Source: Methylomonas rivi
GTDB taxonomy: Bacteria; Pseudomonadota; Gammaproteobacteria; Methylococcales; Methylomonadaceae
Reading direction: 5' to 3'
Assembly (NCBI RefSeq): GCF_024505165.1
Contig: NZ_JANIBK010000003.1
Span: 1-64,000, forward strand
Length of the DNA: 64,000 bases
Both the position numbers and the translations under genes were made by a program. This document shows positions 8,778 to 17,784 of this stretch, in pieces (within the stretch, counting starts at the first letter, position 1; every line of letters begins with the position of its first letter). The notes under the pieces were generated by a model, which had not been told where the DNA came from, searched no databases, and worked only from the letters and a program-made list of their open reading frames with translations.

Positions 8778-10571
8778 TTATTGTTCTTTCAACAAATCGC
8801 GAATGCCTAGGATTTCGTCGAGGTTTTCTATAAATAAATCCACTAACTCCGGGTCGAACTGGACACCTTTATTATTCTTTAAATACTCGATGATTTCCTC
8901 GTCCGGCCAAGGTTCTTTATAAATGCGCCGGGTGCTTAACGCATCGAAAACGTCAACCAGACTGACGATTCGGGCCTCAATGGCAATATGTTCGCCGACC
9001 AAGCCGGCGGGATAACCGGCGCCGTTATAGTATTCGTGGTGCTCATGGGCTATCGTCGCAGCCATTCTAATGAGCGGCTTATCCAGTTTATTGAGTAATT
9101 GATAACCCAGGTCCGCATGCTTTTTCATAATTTTGAATTCGGCCTCCGATAGCTTTTCAGGCTTATTCAAAATATTATCCGGTATACCGATTTTGCCAAT
9201 ATCATGCAGCGGCGAAGCGACTTTTATCATGGCGGCATATTCTTCGCTCAGACCGTATTTCAGTGCCAACAACTCCGAAATAAGCGCGACGCGTTTAATA
9301 TGCAAGCCTGTTTCCTGACTACGGTTTTCAACTACCTCGCCAAGCACATAAATCAAATCCTTTTGATTTTCTATTATGCTTTCGTTTAATTGGATAGTTT
9401 CGCTAATATCATGGCTTAAACTCATTAACGAATGAATGCCGCCCTGTTGATTATGAATACCCACAATCACCGTACTTAATGTGCGCCGGATACCGCCCTT
9501 GCCGGCAATTTTGATTACCCGCGAACTAAAGCCTTGCTCGTTAATCTTTTTCAATACCCGCTCTTTAAAATCATTACAATCTTGCACCAAATCATACAAA
9601 GACTGCCCGACCAATTCTTCGGCACTATAATTTAAAGTGGCGCTGAAATTATGATTGGCGCTGATAATATTGCCGTCCGTATCGGCCACGCACAAGGAAG
9701 TTCCTAACTCCAGCGCGCGCTCGTATTCCTGTAAATAATGTTTTTGTTCGCTTAAATCTTGCTTTAAATTGAGCGCCAGCCGTTCGAATTTTTCATACAC
9801 TTCCGTCATGTCCACCATCAAGGCGACAAACTCTTCAATGTTGTTATCGGTATCGACCACGGCAACTACGCTAACATCCACCACATAAATATCGCCCGCT
9901 TTAGTCCTTTTTTTGAGCAACCCTTTCCATTTCTTGGTTTCTAATACCGATTTTTTTAAATCGCTCAAAATATCTTGCTGATCGGTACCGTCGAAACTAA
10001 ATAAATAATGTTGGCCTAATAATTCGGCCTCGGAGTAGCCGGACAATTCGCAAAAATGCCGATTGACGTAACTAATATTACCGTTTAAATCTATTTTGGC
10101 GACGATGGCTTTTTCATCCACCAGTAATTTGTATTGTTCCAATAACTTATGGTCTTTGGCGGCTTTTTTGGCCAAATCCATTTGCTCTGTCATTTCAGCC
10201 AGTTTATTCAACAGCCTTTCCACACTAATAGGCTTTGTAATGTAATGCTGGATCTCCAACTCCAAAGCCCGAAATAAATACTCCACATCATTGTATGCAC
10301 TCAAAACGACAATTTGTTGTTCGGAATTGAGTGTTTTAATGTCTGCCGCCATGGACAAGCCATTCATTTCCGGCATTTGAATATCGGTTACCACAATATC
10401 CGGTTTATGTTGCTTGTAGAGCGCCAGCCCTTCCTTGCCATTTTTTGCCGTATACAACTCAGCCACATACAATTCCAAAATGGATTGCAGTTCTTCCCGA
10501 GTTTCCAGATCATCTTCGACATACAGCACGCGGATGCCGGACAAATTTGTAAGCGTTCTAATTCTTGTCAT
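8778..10571 (-). CDS. REC-PAS-PAS-HD-GYP c-di-GMP phosphodiesterase regulator
   Basis: The 597-residue cytoplasmic regulator has four parts. A response-regulator receiver domain covers residues 12-125 (acidic pair E19/D20-D21, phospho-acceptor D63 in VVTDIQMP, K113 in ITKPI). Two PAS domains follow (about 150-260 and 285-395), then a C-terminal HD-GYP domain. The last holds HDIGK at 456-460, a conserved HEHHE at 509-513 and GAGYP at 517-521, so it should hydrolyse c-di-GMP. It follows the GGDEF gene by 29 bases and precedes the TolC-like gene by 4 bases. No cognate histidine kinase is in the window. Confidence 0.93.
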   Translation of the reverse strand: MTRIRTLTNLSGIRVLYVEDDLETREELQSILELYVAELYTAKNGKEGLALYKQHKPDIVVTDIQMPEMNGLSMAADIKTLNSEQQIVVLSAYNDVEYLFRALELEIQHYITKPISVERLLNKLAEMTEQMDLAKKAAKDHKLLEQYKLLVDEKAIVAKIDLNGNISYVNRHFCELSGYSEAELLGQHYLFSFDGTDQQDILSDLKKSVLETKKWKGLLKKRTKAGDIYVVDVSVVAVVDTDNNIEEFVALMVDMTEVYEKFERLALNLKQDLSEQKHYLQEYERALELGTSLCVADTDGNIISANHNFSATLNYSAEELVGQSLYDLVQDCNDFKERVLKKINEQGFSSRVIKIAGKGGIRRTLSTVIVGIHNQQGGIHSLMSLSHDISETIQLNESIIENQKDLIYVLGEVVENRSQETGLHIKRVALISELLALKYGLSEEYAAMIKVASPLHDIGKIGIPDNILNKPEKLSEAEFKIMKKHADLGYQLLNKLDKPLIRMAATIAHEHHEYYNGAGYPAGLVGEHIAIEARIVSLVDVFDALSTRRIYKEPWPDEEIIEYLKNNKGVQFDPELVDLFIENLDEILGIRDLLKEQ

Positions 10572-10600
10572 TGAATATGGGGCTGGTTGCCGTTTAATTA

Positions 10601-11578
10601 TTATGTTTCCAAATGCCAGCGGAATTGCCGTTTACCTTTAGCTTTGGCTTTATACATGGCTTTGTCGGCATACTTCAATAAAACCAATGGATTTTTGCTG
10701 TCTCGCGGGTAAAGAGAAATGCCGATGCTGGCGGAAACTTGTATCTCGCGGGTTTGATCTTTGATATGCAGGGTCAGAAAATCGATGATCCTTTGAGCGG
10801 TAACGGCAATCATATCAATGGAAGTGCCGTTCAAAATGACCACAAATTCATCGCCTCCCAAGCGTGCAACATTATCCACTTTTCTGACGCAGCGTTTTAA
10901 GCGCTGCGCGACTTCCAGCAGCACTTTGTCGCCTTCGCCGTGGCCGAAAAAATCGTTGACCTGTTTGAAACCGTCGAGATCCAAAAACATCACGGCTACC
11001 GTGTAATTAAACCGATCGGCCGAGGCAATGGCGCTTTCCAGACTTTGAAATAGATATTTTCTGTTACCTAAATGCGTTAGCGGATCTATTTCGGCATAAT
11101 AACGCAATTCGGATTCCCGTTGTTTTTGCTCGGAAATATCCAGAATTAACACCAGATAATGCTGAATTATCCGGTTTGAATTTTGCAAACCATCGATAAT
11201 GAGTTGCGCGGCATAGCACTCGCCGCTTTTTCGGCGCAAAGCCAACTCGGCGCTAAAACAGTTGGTAAGCGCCAGCTTATTGTCGGCTTCACGTATTACT
11301 CGTGCATAGGCCAATTCATCGCATATCGACGACAAAGGCCCTCCCCTCAATTCGGTTAGCTCGAACCCGGTTAATTGGATAAAGGCCGGATTGCACGTCA
11401 CAATCTTGAAATCCCAATCCATAATCAGCATGGCAACGCTGCTTTGCTGATAAACCTGATTTGTTAGCGAAATTAAATCTGTCACAGTAAGCAAAGCCTT
11501 GGTTATTTCCAGTAACAACACGCACTTTGAATCGGCTTCCGCCAATCGGCCGGATTTTGTTCGCAGGTATTCTCTCAC
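10601..11578 (-). CDS. PAS-GGDEF diguanylate cyclase
   Basis: The 325-residue protein has a PAS domain (about residues 40-155) and a GGDEF domain (about 160-320) with an intact active site GGDEF at 241-245. The product-inhibition I-site RxxD is present (R232, D235) exactly five residues before it. It should therefore synthesise c-di-GMP and be feedback-inhibited. No membrane segments are visible. The start is GTG at 11578; an internal ATG near residue 50 would cut into the PAS domain. It is the first gene of a likely unit with the opposing HD-GYP phosphodiesterase, the TolC-like protein and two PhnD-like proteins. Confidence 0.92.
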   Translation of the reverse strand: MREYLRTKSGRLAEADSKCVLLLEITKALLTVTDLISLTNQVYQQSSVAMLIMDWDFKIVTCNPAFIQLTGFELTELRGGPLSSICDELAYARVIREADNKLALTNCFSAELALRRKSGECYAAQLIIDGLQNSNRIIQHYLVLILDISEQKQRESELRYYAEIDPLTHLGNRKYLFQSLESAIASADRFNYTVAVMFLDLDGFKQVNDFFGHGEGDKVLLEVAQRLKRCVRKVDNVARLGGDEFVVILNGTSIDMIAVTAQRIIDFLTLHIKDQTREIQVSASIGISLYPRDSKNPLVLLKYADKAMYKAKAKGKRQFRWHLET

Positions 11579-11905
11579 ATCGATTTAAGCGCTGCCCGGT
11601 ACGCCTAAAGCGTTGGATGCCATTCATTCCTTAACAAAAAGCCATTGACTACGGCGCGATTAACGCCGGATTCGTTAACGCGAAAAAGACTGTACGTCCA
11701 AGGAGATACTCGGCCGACCTGCGAATTTGCAGTCAATAAGCAAGATTGCAAAAGTGGCGGCATTTGGCAGCGGATTGAATCGGGGTCAAAACCCACGCCC
11801 CACGGCCGCGGCGGAAACAGGCTTTTGCCGGATGGCAAAAGCCTTCTTCTAACTGATTGCCTCTTATGACCGGTAATTTGCAACGGAATGCGCGAACCGA
11901 AGGCC
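11579..11905. other. Intergenic region with one hairpin
   Basis: These 327 bases separate two genes on the minus strand. The only clear structure is the hairpin at 11820-11843. A possible 92-codon minus-strand frame (11605-11883) has atypical composition, no good ribosome-binding site and no recognisable features, so I do not call it. The promoter of the GGDEF gene should lie in the right-hand part of this region as transcribed, just upstream of 11578, but I see no convincing hexamers. Confidence 0.5.
11820..11843 (-). terminator. Perfect 10-bp hairpin, possible terminator
   Basis: GGCTTTTGCC at 11820-11829 pairs perfectly with GGCAAAAGCC at 11834-11843 around a GGAT loop. It sits about 60 bases past the stop of the DHOD-like gene. 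On the minus strand it is followed by a C/T-rich stretch rather than a clean T-run; on the plus strand by TTCTTCT. It may act as a weak bidirectional terminator or an mRNA end stabiliser. Confidence 0.55.
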
Positions 11906-12919
11906 TTATCTCATAACGCCGCTGGCCGGCGTATAACTATCCAGCACCTGCACGTAATTGGCGCGTTCGTATAAGCCGGGATCGATCGAATGCTGCTGGC
12001 TGACGCTGCCTTTTAACTGGCGGATGGACTGGTATTCGTGGGCTTCCAGCCAATCGCGCAATTCGGCAACTATTTCGGATAAACGGCCAACGCCTTTTTC
12101 CAGCAGTACACTGCAAAGATGCACCACATCCGCTCCGGCCAGCAAGGCTTTAATAACATCCGCCGTTTCATGAAAACCGCCGGTTACCGCCAGGGACATG
12201 TTTACCCGGCCGTACAGCAAGGCTGTCCAACGGATGCGCAGCAAGGCCTCCTGGGCGGTCGACAGTTCCAGTTTGGGCACCACCTGCAAGGTTTCCAGAT
12301 CGATGTCGGGCTGGTAAAAACGGTTGAAGATAGCAATGCCGTCCGCTCCGGCCGTCTGTAGACGTTGGGCAAAATGCAGCGGCGAACTGAACTGCGGCGA
12401 CAGTTTTAAGGTCAGCGGAATGCCGACTTGGCTTTTTAATTCGCGCAGTATGTCCAGATAACGGTTTTCCACCGTTTCACTATCCTCATCAATATTGGCG
12501 GCCAAATGATAGATATTCAGCTCAAGCGCATCGGCGCCGGCCTGTTGCAACGCCACGCCATATTCAATCCAACCACCCAGCGAAGTTCCATTCAGACTGG
12601 CGATCACGGGTATTTTCAGTGCGGTTTTAACTTGCCGCAGGTGCTCCAGATATTGCTCCTGATAGGTCAGAATCCGGTCGGGTACCGGATGAAACGAATC
12701 CGCTTCGCCGTAACCTATGGCCTGCCCATAAAAGAACCGCGCCATTTGTTCCTGTTCGGCTTCGATTTTTTCTTCGAACAGGGACGGCAAGACCAAGGCC
12801 GCAGCACCAGCATCTTCCAGCTTACGGGCGCTATCCAGATTTTTGCCGAGCGGGGACGCTGACGGCACCAAAGGATGGGCCAGTTTCAGGCCTAAATAAT
12901 CCGTCGTTAAATCAACCAT
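11906..12919 (-). CDS. Dihydroorotate dehydrogenase-like flavoprotein
   Basis: The 337-residue TIM-barrel protein resembles class 1 dihydroorotate dehydrogenases: an N-terminal LGLKLAHPLVPSASP segment, IPVIASLNGTSLGGW in the barrel, a KLSPQF strand with the FMN-contacting Lys, and a C-terminal AVTGGFHE phosphate-binding loop. It overlaps the pyruvate:ferredoxin oxidoreductase gene by 8 bases, so translation is coupled. DHOD-like proteins of this subgroup are frequently found beside nifJ/por genes. That context argues for a redox role with the oxidoreductase rather than pyrimidine synthesis, which is inference from neighbourhood. Confidence 0.87.
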   Translation of the reverse strand: MVDLTTDYLGLKLAHPLVPSASPLGKNLDSARKLEDAGAAALVLPSLFEEKIEAEQEQMARFFYGQAIGYGEADSFHPVPDRILTYQEQYLEHLRQVKTALKIPVIASLNGTSLGGWIEYGVALQQAGADALELNIYHLAANIDEDSETVENRYLDILRELKSQVGIPLTLKLSPQFSSPLHFAQRLQTAGADGIAIFNRFYQPDIDLETLQVVPKLELSTAQEALLRIRWTALLYGRVNMSLAVTGGFHETADVIKALLAGADVVHLCSVLLEKGVGRLSEIVAELRDWLEAHEYQSIRQLKGSVSQQHSIDPGLYERANYVQVLDSYTPASGVMR

Positions 12920-15900
12920 GTTGGGTCTCCTTGGCAGTCTCGGTCGTCAGTTGCGCTTTTAATGCCGAAACGCTGGTGGCATCATTCCACTCCAGTTCGG
13001 ACAGTTGCTTGTAATAACGGTAACGGTTTTTAACATCTTGCTGCGCACGTTTTAAAAAGCCTTCCGCAGCGTCCGGATGCGATTGCCAGAGCATGCTGAA
13101 CCGGGTCTCGCTCATGACAAATTCGCGATACGGGATAGACGGTTCCGCCGAATCCAGCTGCATCGGGTTTTTGCCCTGTTTGATGCGATTGGGATTAAAA
13201 CGGAACAACGGCCAATGCCCGCTTTTGACCGCCAGATTTTGCTGGCGGTGGTTGTTGGACATATCCACGCCGTGGGCGATACAAGGCGCGTAGGCAATAA
13301 TGATGGAGGGGCCGTCGTGCGCTTCCGCTTCGATAAAGGCATTCAGAGTCTGAATATCCTTGCCGGCATACGCCACATGGGCGACATAAACATTGCCGTA
13401 ATCCATCGCCAATAAGCCCAAATCCTTTTTCGCCACGGCTTTACCGCCGGACGCAAATTTGGCAACGGCGCCTAGTGGAGTGGCTTTCGACATTTGTCCG
13501 CCGGTGTTGGAATACACTTCGGTGTCCAATACCAGAATATTCACATTACGCCCGCTGGCCAACACGTGATCCAAACCGCCGTAGCCGATGTCATAAGCCC
13601 AGCCGTCGCCGCCGATAATCCAGACACTTTTTTTGCATAAGTAATCGGCCAGTTGCATCAGGGTTTCGGCAGCCGGATCGGATAGCGCTTGCAGACGCTG
13701 TTTCAATTCCATCACGCGTTGGCGTTGCTCGTATAGGCCCGCTTCGTCGGATTGATCGGCGTGCAATAGCGCATCCACGGTTTCATCGCCTAACGGTGCG
13801 CGTAAACTCGACAATAATTCTTGGGCAAAAGCCATTTGTTTATCTATCGACACCCGCATGCCCAGGCCAAACTCGGCATTGTCCTCGAACAAGGAATTAC
13901 TCCAGGCCGGGCCGCGCCCTTCCGGGTTTTTGGTCCACGGCGTGGTGGGCAAATTACCGCCGTATATCGAAGAACAGCCGGTGGCGTTGGCCACGATCAT
14001 GCGGTCGCCGAATAATTGCGAGGCCAGTTTGATGTAAGGCGTTTCACCGCAGCCGACGCAAGCGCCGGAAAACTCGAATAAAGGTTGCAACACCATCGCC
14101 CCCTTGATGGTGTTGACTTTCAGCTGCCGTCTGTCATATTCCGGCAAGGACAGGAAGAAATCCCAGTTTTCCCGCTCGGGTTCGCGCAAGGGCGATTGCG
14201 GATGCATGTTCAAAGCCTTGCGGCTGGCATTGGATTTATCCCGAATCGGGCAAATGTCCACGCACAAACTGCAACCGGTACAATCTTCCGCCGCCACTTG
14301 ATAGGTCATCGCCAATCCGGCCGGAAAATCCTTGCCCAACATCGGCGCATGCTGAAAGGTTTCAGGGGCATTTTCCAGCGCTTCGACCGGATAGATTTTG
14401 CTGCGGATCGCCGCATGCGGGCACACCATGGCACACTTGCCGCATTCGGTGCATAAATCGGTTTCCCAGACCGGAATTTCCAACGCCAGGTTGCGCTTTT
14501 CATAGGCGGTGGTACCGGTCGGAAAGGTGCCGTCCACCGGCATCGCGCTGACCGGCAACAAATCGCCCCGGCCTGCGATGATTTCCGCGGTAACGCGTTT
14601 GACAAAATCCGGAGCGGATTCGTTGATATGGTCTTGAATATCGAACTGGCTGCTGATTTTTGTCGGCAAGCTGACTTGTTGTAAGCCGGCCAGAGTATCG
14701 TCGATGGCCTTAAAATTCAGCTCGACGATACGGCGGCCTTTTTTGCCGTAGGTTTTTTCCACCGCATGTTTAATGGCTTCGATAGCCTGTTCCTGCGGCA
14801 ACACGCCCGAAATGGCGAAAAAGCAGGTCTGCATGATGGTGTTGATACGCTTGCCCATGCCGCATTTTTCCGCTACCGCATAACCGTCGATCACGTAAAA
14901 ACGAATGTTTTTAGCCAGCATTTGTTGCTGCATGGTTTGCGGCAGACTGTCCCAAACCATGTTGGCCGGCTCCGGCGTATTCAGCAAAAACACCGCGTTA
15001 TCGGCGGCGTTGACCAGCATGTCGTAGCGTTCCAGAAAAATGGTTTGGTGACAGCCGATGAAATTGGCGTCGTTTTCGCCGATCAGATAAGTGGCCTTGA
15101 TCGGTTTGGGACCAAAGCGTAAATGCGACACCGTGATCGCGCCGGATTTTTTGGAGTCGTAAACGAAATAACCCTGGGCGAAATCCGCCGTTTCCTCGCC
15201 GATGATTTTGATGGTGTTTTTATTCGCTCCCACCGTACCGTCGCTACCCAAACCGTAAAACATGGCTTGAAAAATTCCATTGTACATATCGGTTCTGAAA
15301 CCGGCATCCCAAGGCAGGCTGGTGTGGGAAACATCGTCGTTGATGCCGATGGTAAACTGATTTTTCGGTTGATCCTGCTTCAGTTCGTCGAACACCGCCT
15401 TGATCATGCCGGGGGTAAACTCCTTGGATGACAGGCCATATCTCCCCCCCACCACTTTAGGCATACTGTCGAATTTGCTGTTAGCGCCGCAGACGTGCCG
15501 GGCAATGGCACTCAACACATCCTTATACAAAGGTTCGCCGTCGGAACCGGGTTCCTTGGTGCGATCCAGCACCGCGATTTTGCGGCAGCCGGCCGGTAAT
15601 GCGGCGAGAAAATGCTCGGCGGAGAAAGGCCGGTACAAACGCACTTTCAACAGGCCGACCGCTTCGCCTTGCCGGTTCAGATAATCCACGGTTTCTTCGG
15701 CGGCCTCTGCGCCGGAGCCCATCAGTATCATCACTCGCTCCGCATCCGCGGCACCCAGGTATTCGAACAAGCGATATTGGCGTCCGGTAAGCTCGGCGAA
15801 ACGGTCCATGGCATTCCGCACAATCTCGGGCAAGGCCTGGTAAAAAGGATTGACCGCCTCCCTGGCTTGAAAATACACATCGGGATTTTGCGCGGTGCCT

Positions 15901-16550
15901 CGCAGCACCGGATTATCGGGGGTCAGTGCCCGGCCGCGAAAAGCGCCGACCCACTCCTGCCGTATCATGCCGCGCAGCACATCGTCATCGATAGTGATCA
16001 GTTTTGCCACTTCGTGCGAAGTACGGAAACCGTCGAAAAAATGCATGAAGGGAATCCGGCCTTCCAAACTGGCGGCATGAGCAATCAAGGCAAAATCCTG
16101 CACTTCCTGCGGCGAATTGGAACACAACATGGCAAAGCCGGTCATGCGCGCCGACATGACGTCGGAATGGTCTCCGAAAATCGACAAGGCCTGGCAAGCC
16201 AGCGAACGGGCGGCGATGTGGAACACCGTCGGACTTAGTTCGCCGGCAATTTTGTACATATTCGGCAGCATCAGCAACAAGCCTTGCGAAGCGGTAAACG
16301 TGGTAGCCAGGGTACCTGCCTGTAACGCGCCGTGTATGGCGCCGGCGGCGCCGGCCTCGCTTTGCATCTCCACAACTTGCGGTACCGTGCCCCACAGGTT
16401 GGTTTGTCCGCGCGAAGACCATTCGTCGGCCCATTCGCCCATGGGCGAAGAAGGCGTTATCGGATAAATGGCAATCACTTCGTTTAATTTATGGGCGACG
16501 CTAGCCGCGGCCTGATTACCGTCAATGGTGAGTGTTTGCTGGTTTTGCAT
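12912..16550 (-). CDS. nifJ: Pyruvate:ferredoxin (flavodoxin) oxidoreductase
   Basis: This single-chain enzyme of about 1212 residues fuses all PFOR domains. It has an N-terminal pyrimidine-binding domain (AIYPITPSSPMGEW), a transketolase C-like domain, a gamma domain, two 4Fe-4S ferredoxin clusters (CTECGKCAMVCP and CTGCSLCVDICP), and a C-terminal TPP domain with GDGWAYDIGYGG and a further CVGCGE cysteine cluster. It interconverts pyruvate plus CoA with acetyl-CoA, CO2 and reduced ferredoxin or flavodoxin. I place the start at ATG 16550 because AAAGG lies about 8 bases upstream; a TTG 51 bases earlier lacks a site. Being oxygen-labile, its presence points to micro-oxic or fermentative metabolism. 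Confidence 0.95.
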   Translation of the reverse strand: MQNQQTLTIDGNQAAASVAHKLNEVIAIYPITPSSPMGEWADEWSSRGQTNLWGTVPQVVEMQSEAGAAGAIHGALQAGTLATTFTASQGLLLMLPNMYKIAGELSPTVFHIAARSLACQALSIFGDHSDVMSARMTGFAMLCSNSPQEVQDFALIAHAASLEGRIPFMHFFDGFRTSHEVAKLITIDDDVLRGMIRQEWVGAFRGRALTPDNPVLRGTAQNPDVYFQAREAVNPFYQALPEIVRNAMDRFAELTGRQYRLFEYLGAADAERVMILMGSGAEAAEETVDYLNRQGEAVGLLKVRLYRPFSAEHFLAALPAGCRKIAVLDRTKEPGSDGEPLYKDVLSAIARHVCGANSKFDSMPKVVGGRYGLSSKEFTPGMIKAVFDELKQDQPKNQFTIGINDDVSHTSLPWDAGFRTDMYNGIFQAMFYGLGSDGTVGANKNTIKIIGEETADFAQGYFVYDSKKSGAITVSHLRFGPKPIKATYLIGENDANFIGCHQTIFLERYDMLVNAADNAVFLLNTPEPANMVWDSLPQTMQQQMLAKNIRFYVIDGYAVAEKCGMGKRINTIMQTCFFAISGVLPQEQAIEAIKHAVEKTYGKKGRRIVELNFKAIDDTLAGLQQVSLPTKISSQFDIQDHINESAPDFVKRVTAEIIAGRGDLLPVSAMPVDGTFPTGTTAYEKRNLALEIPVWETDLCTECGKCAMVCPHAAIRSKIYPVEALENAPETFQHAPMLGKDFPAGLAMTYQVAAEDCTGCSLCVDICPIRDKSNASRKALNMHPQSPLREPERENWDFFLSLPEYDRRQLKVNTIKGAMVLQPLFEFSGACVGCGETPYIKLASQLFGDRMIVANATGCSSIYGGNLPTTPWTKNPEGRGPAWSNSLFEDNAEFGLGMRVSIDKQMAFAQELLSSLRAPLGDETVDALLHADQSDEAGLYEQRQRVMELKQRLQALSDPAAETLMQLADYLCKKSVWIIGGDGWAYDIGYGGLDHVLASGRNVNILVLDTEVYSNTGGQMSKATPLGAVAKFASGGKAVAKKDLGLLAMDYGNVYVAHVAYAGKDIQTLNAFIEAEAHDGPSIIIAYAPCIAHGVDMSNNHRQQNLAVKSGHWPLFRFNPNRIKQGKNPMQLDSAEPSIPYREFVMSETRFSMLWQSHPDAAEGFLKRAQQDVKNRYRYYKQLSELEWNDATSVSALKAQLTTETAKETQHG

Positions 16551-16625
16551 ATAACAACCTTTTAACTGAGAAGAAGACGAGTCCGATATCAATGTGTCCA
16601 AAACCTAATATTCCTTTTACTCCTA

Positions 16626-16631
16626 ATTATA
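16626..16631 (-). promoter_or_regulatory. Putative -10 element for nifJ
   Basis: Read on the minus strand, these bases form a perfect TATAAT located about 76 bases before the nifJ ATG, inside the 12-base palindrome CCTATAATTAGG. A convincing -35 hexamer at the right distance is not seen, so use by sigma-70 without an activator is doubtful. It is a candidate only. Confidence 0.3.
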
Positions 16632-16824
16632 GGCCCTTGCAAAAAACAACTGGTGGAGAACGGAACGAATGGTGCGATAAGCATTACCCGATCGATTTTA
16701 AGTTATGAGCCATACATTAATAGAGGCTGTTAAGCCAGTCTAGCCGCTTGGCCGAAATACGGTAAAAATCGGCCTTTATGCCTAAAAGTCCTTGCATGTT
16801 GATGGTCCGTGCCAGGGATGAGTT

Positions 16825-16855
16825 ACTCACAAAAGCTGTGGATAACTCTGTGAGT
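16825..16855. promoter_or_regulatory. Inverted repeat enclosing a consensus DnaA box
   Basis: ACTCACA (16825-16831) and TGTGAGT (16849-16855) form 7-bp inverted arms. Between them bases 16837-16845 read TGTGGATAA, the exact complement of the consensus DnaA box TTATCCACA. It lies about 290 bases upstream of the nifJ start. It could be an operator or a DnaA-responsive site; a single box is not an origin. Confidence 0.35.
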
Positions 16856-17088
16856 TAAATGTCGGAAATGGACGGCAGCCCCTGATTTTACTGACCCTTC
16901 GTTAAATTGGAGCAAACTTGAACAAGCGCATATAATCATTAACTATCAATGACTTATGTATTTTTTACCAAAATTCAATAAGTTGCCTTGTCAAGCATTT
17001 TTTAAGCGGCGGACAAAACCGGTTTTTGTGCATAACCTAAAATTTAAACGGCAATGTCAACAACAAATTACGCTTATCCGGCAAAAAA

Positions 17089-17784
17089 CTACCAAGGCAG
17101 CGAACTGGCGTCGAACTTTAGGAAGCTTCCGGATTGCGCCAAGGAAAATGCATCTATACACTGGCGCATACCGGCAACGCTTTCCTCCACATCGATTAAA
17201 GCATCTTTACCGCCCATATCGGTTCTCACCCAACCCGGATGCAGTACCAACACTCCAATCTCTTGCGGGCGCAAATCGATTGCCAAGCTTTTCATGGCCG
17301 CGTTCAAACCGGCTTTACTCGAACGGTATTGCAGGCTGCCGCCACTGGTATTATCGGTCATGCTACCCATGAGGCTGCTGATGGCAACGATCAGCCTTTT
17401 CCGGCTACGTATAAGTTGGGGCAAAAACGCTTCGGCCAGTTTTACCGGCGCCATACTATTGACCAAAAACGCCGACGACCAGGCCTGATAATCCAAATGG
17501 CCGAACCCTTTCCCCGCAATGTCGGTATAGATGCCGGCGTTATTAATTAACACATCGATGCTTGAATCGGCCAATGCGCCGCTTAACGCATCGATTTGAA
17601 AAAAATCGGCCACATCCAAACCGTGAACTTGTAAATGCGCATGCTGGCGAGCCAGTTCATTCAATCCGCTTGCCGCATCCGGATGCCGGCAAGTTGCGAT
17701 TACCCGCCAGCCCGACTGCGCATATTGCCGGCAAAACTCTAATCCAAGCCCTCGATTGGCCCCTGTTATTAATACTGTCCTCAC
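17089..17784 (-). CDS. SDR-family oxidoreductase
   Basis: This is a short-chain dehydrogenase/reductase of about 231 residues. It has the Rossmann motif TGANRGLG at the N-terminus, NNAGIY in the middle, an active-site Ser (AISSLMGS) and the catalytic YxxxK as YRSSKAG. It is likely a cytoplasmic NAD(P)H-dependent carbonyl reductase of the C-factor/CsgA-like type; the substrate is unknown. I set the start at GTG 17784, because GAGG stands 7-8 bases before it and the Rossmann fold begins immediately. An upstream in-frame TTG (17823) would add 13 residues without a ribosome-binding site. The gene appears monocistronic. Confidence 0.9.
   Translation of the reverse strand: MRTVLITGANRGLGLEFCRQYAQSGWRVIATCRHPDAASGLNELARQHAHLQVHGLDVADFFQIDALSGALADSSIDVLINNAGIYTDIAGKGFGHLDYQAWSSAFLVNSMAPVKLAEAFLPQLIRSRKRLIVAISSLMGSMTDNTSGGSLQYRSSKAGLNAAMKSLAIDLRPQEIGVLVLHPGWVRTDMGGKDALIDVEESVAGMRQCIDAFSLAQSGSFLKFDASSLPW

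Larger units (their letters stand above)
16551..17088. other. Intergenic region upstream of nifJ
   Basis: This 538-base gap lies between nifJ and the SDR gene, both on the minus strand. It holds a TATAAT-like -10 element near nifJ, a small GGCCGA/TCGGCC hairpin (16750-16774) and a palindromic site with a DnaA-box match (16825-16855). I see no open reading frame with a ribosome-binding site. The SDR transcript probably ends in the right part, but no strong terminator is evident. Confidence 0.5.

Noticed and set aside
11605-11883. A 92-codon minus-strand frame between the DHOD-like and GGDEF genes
   Set aside because: Irregular composition, lacks a ribosome-binding site, and contains the terminator-like hairpin within it.
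16825-16855. Replication origin
   Set aside because: Only one DnaA box is seen and there is no AT-rich unwinding region or dnaA/dnaN neighbour.
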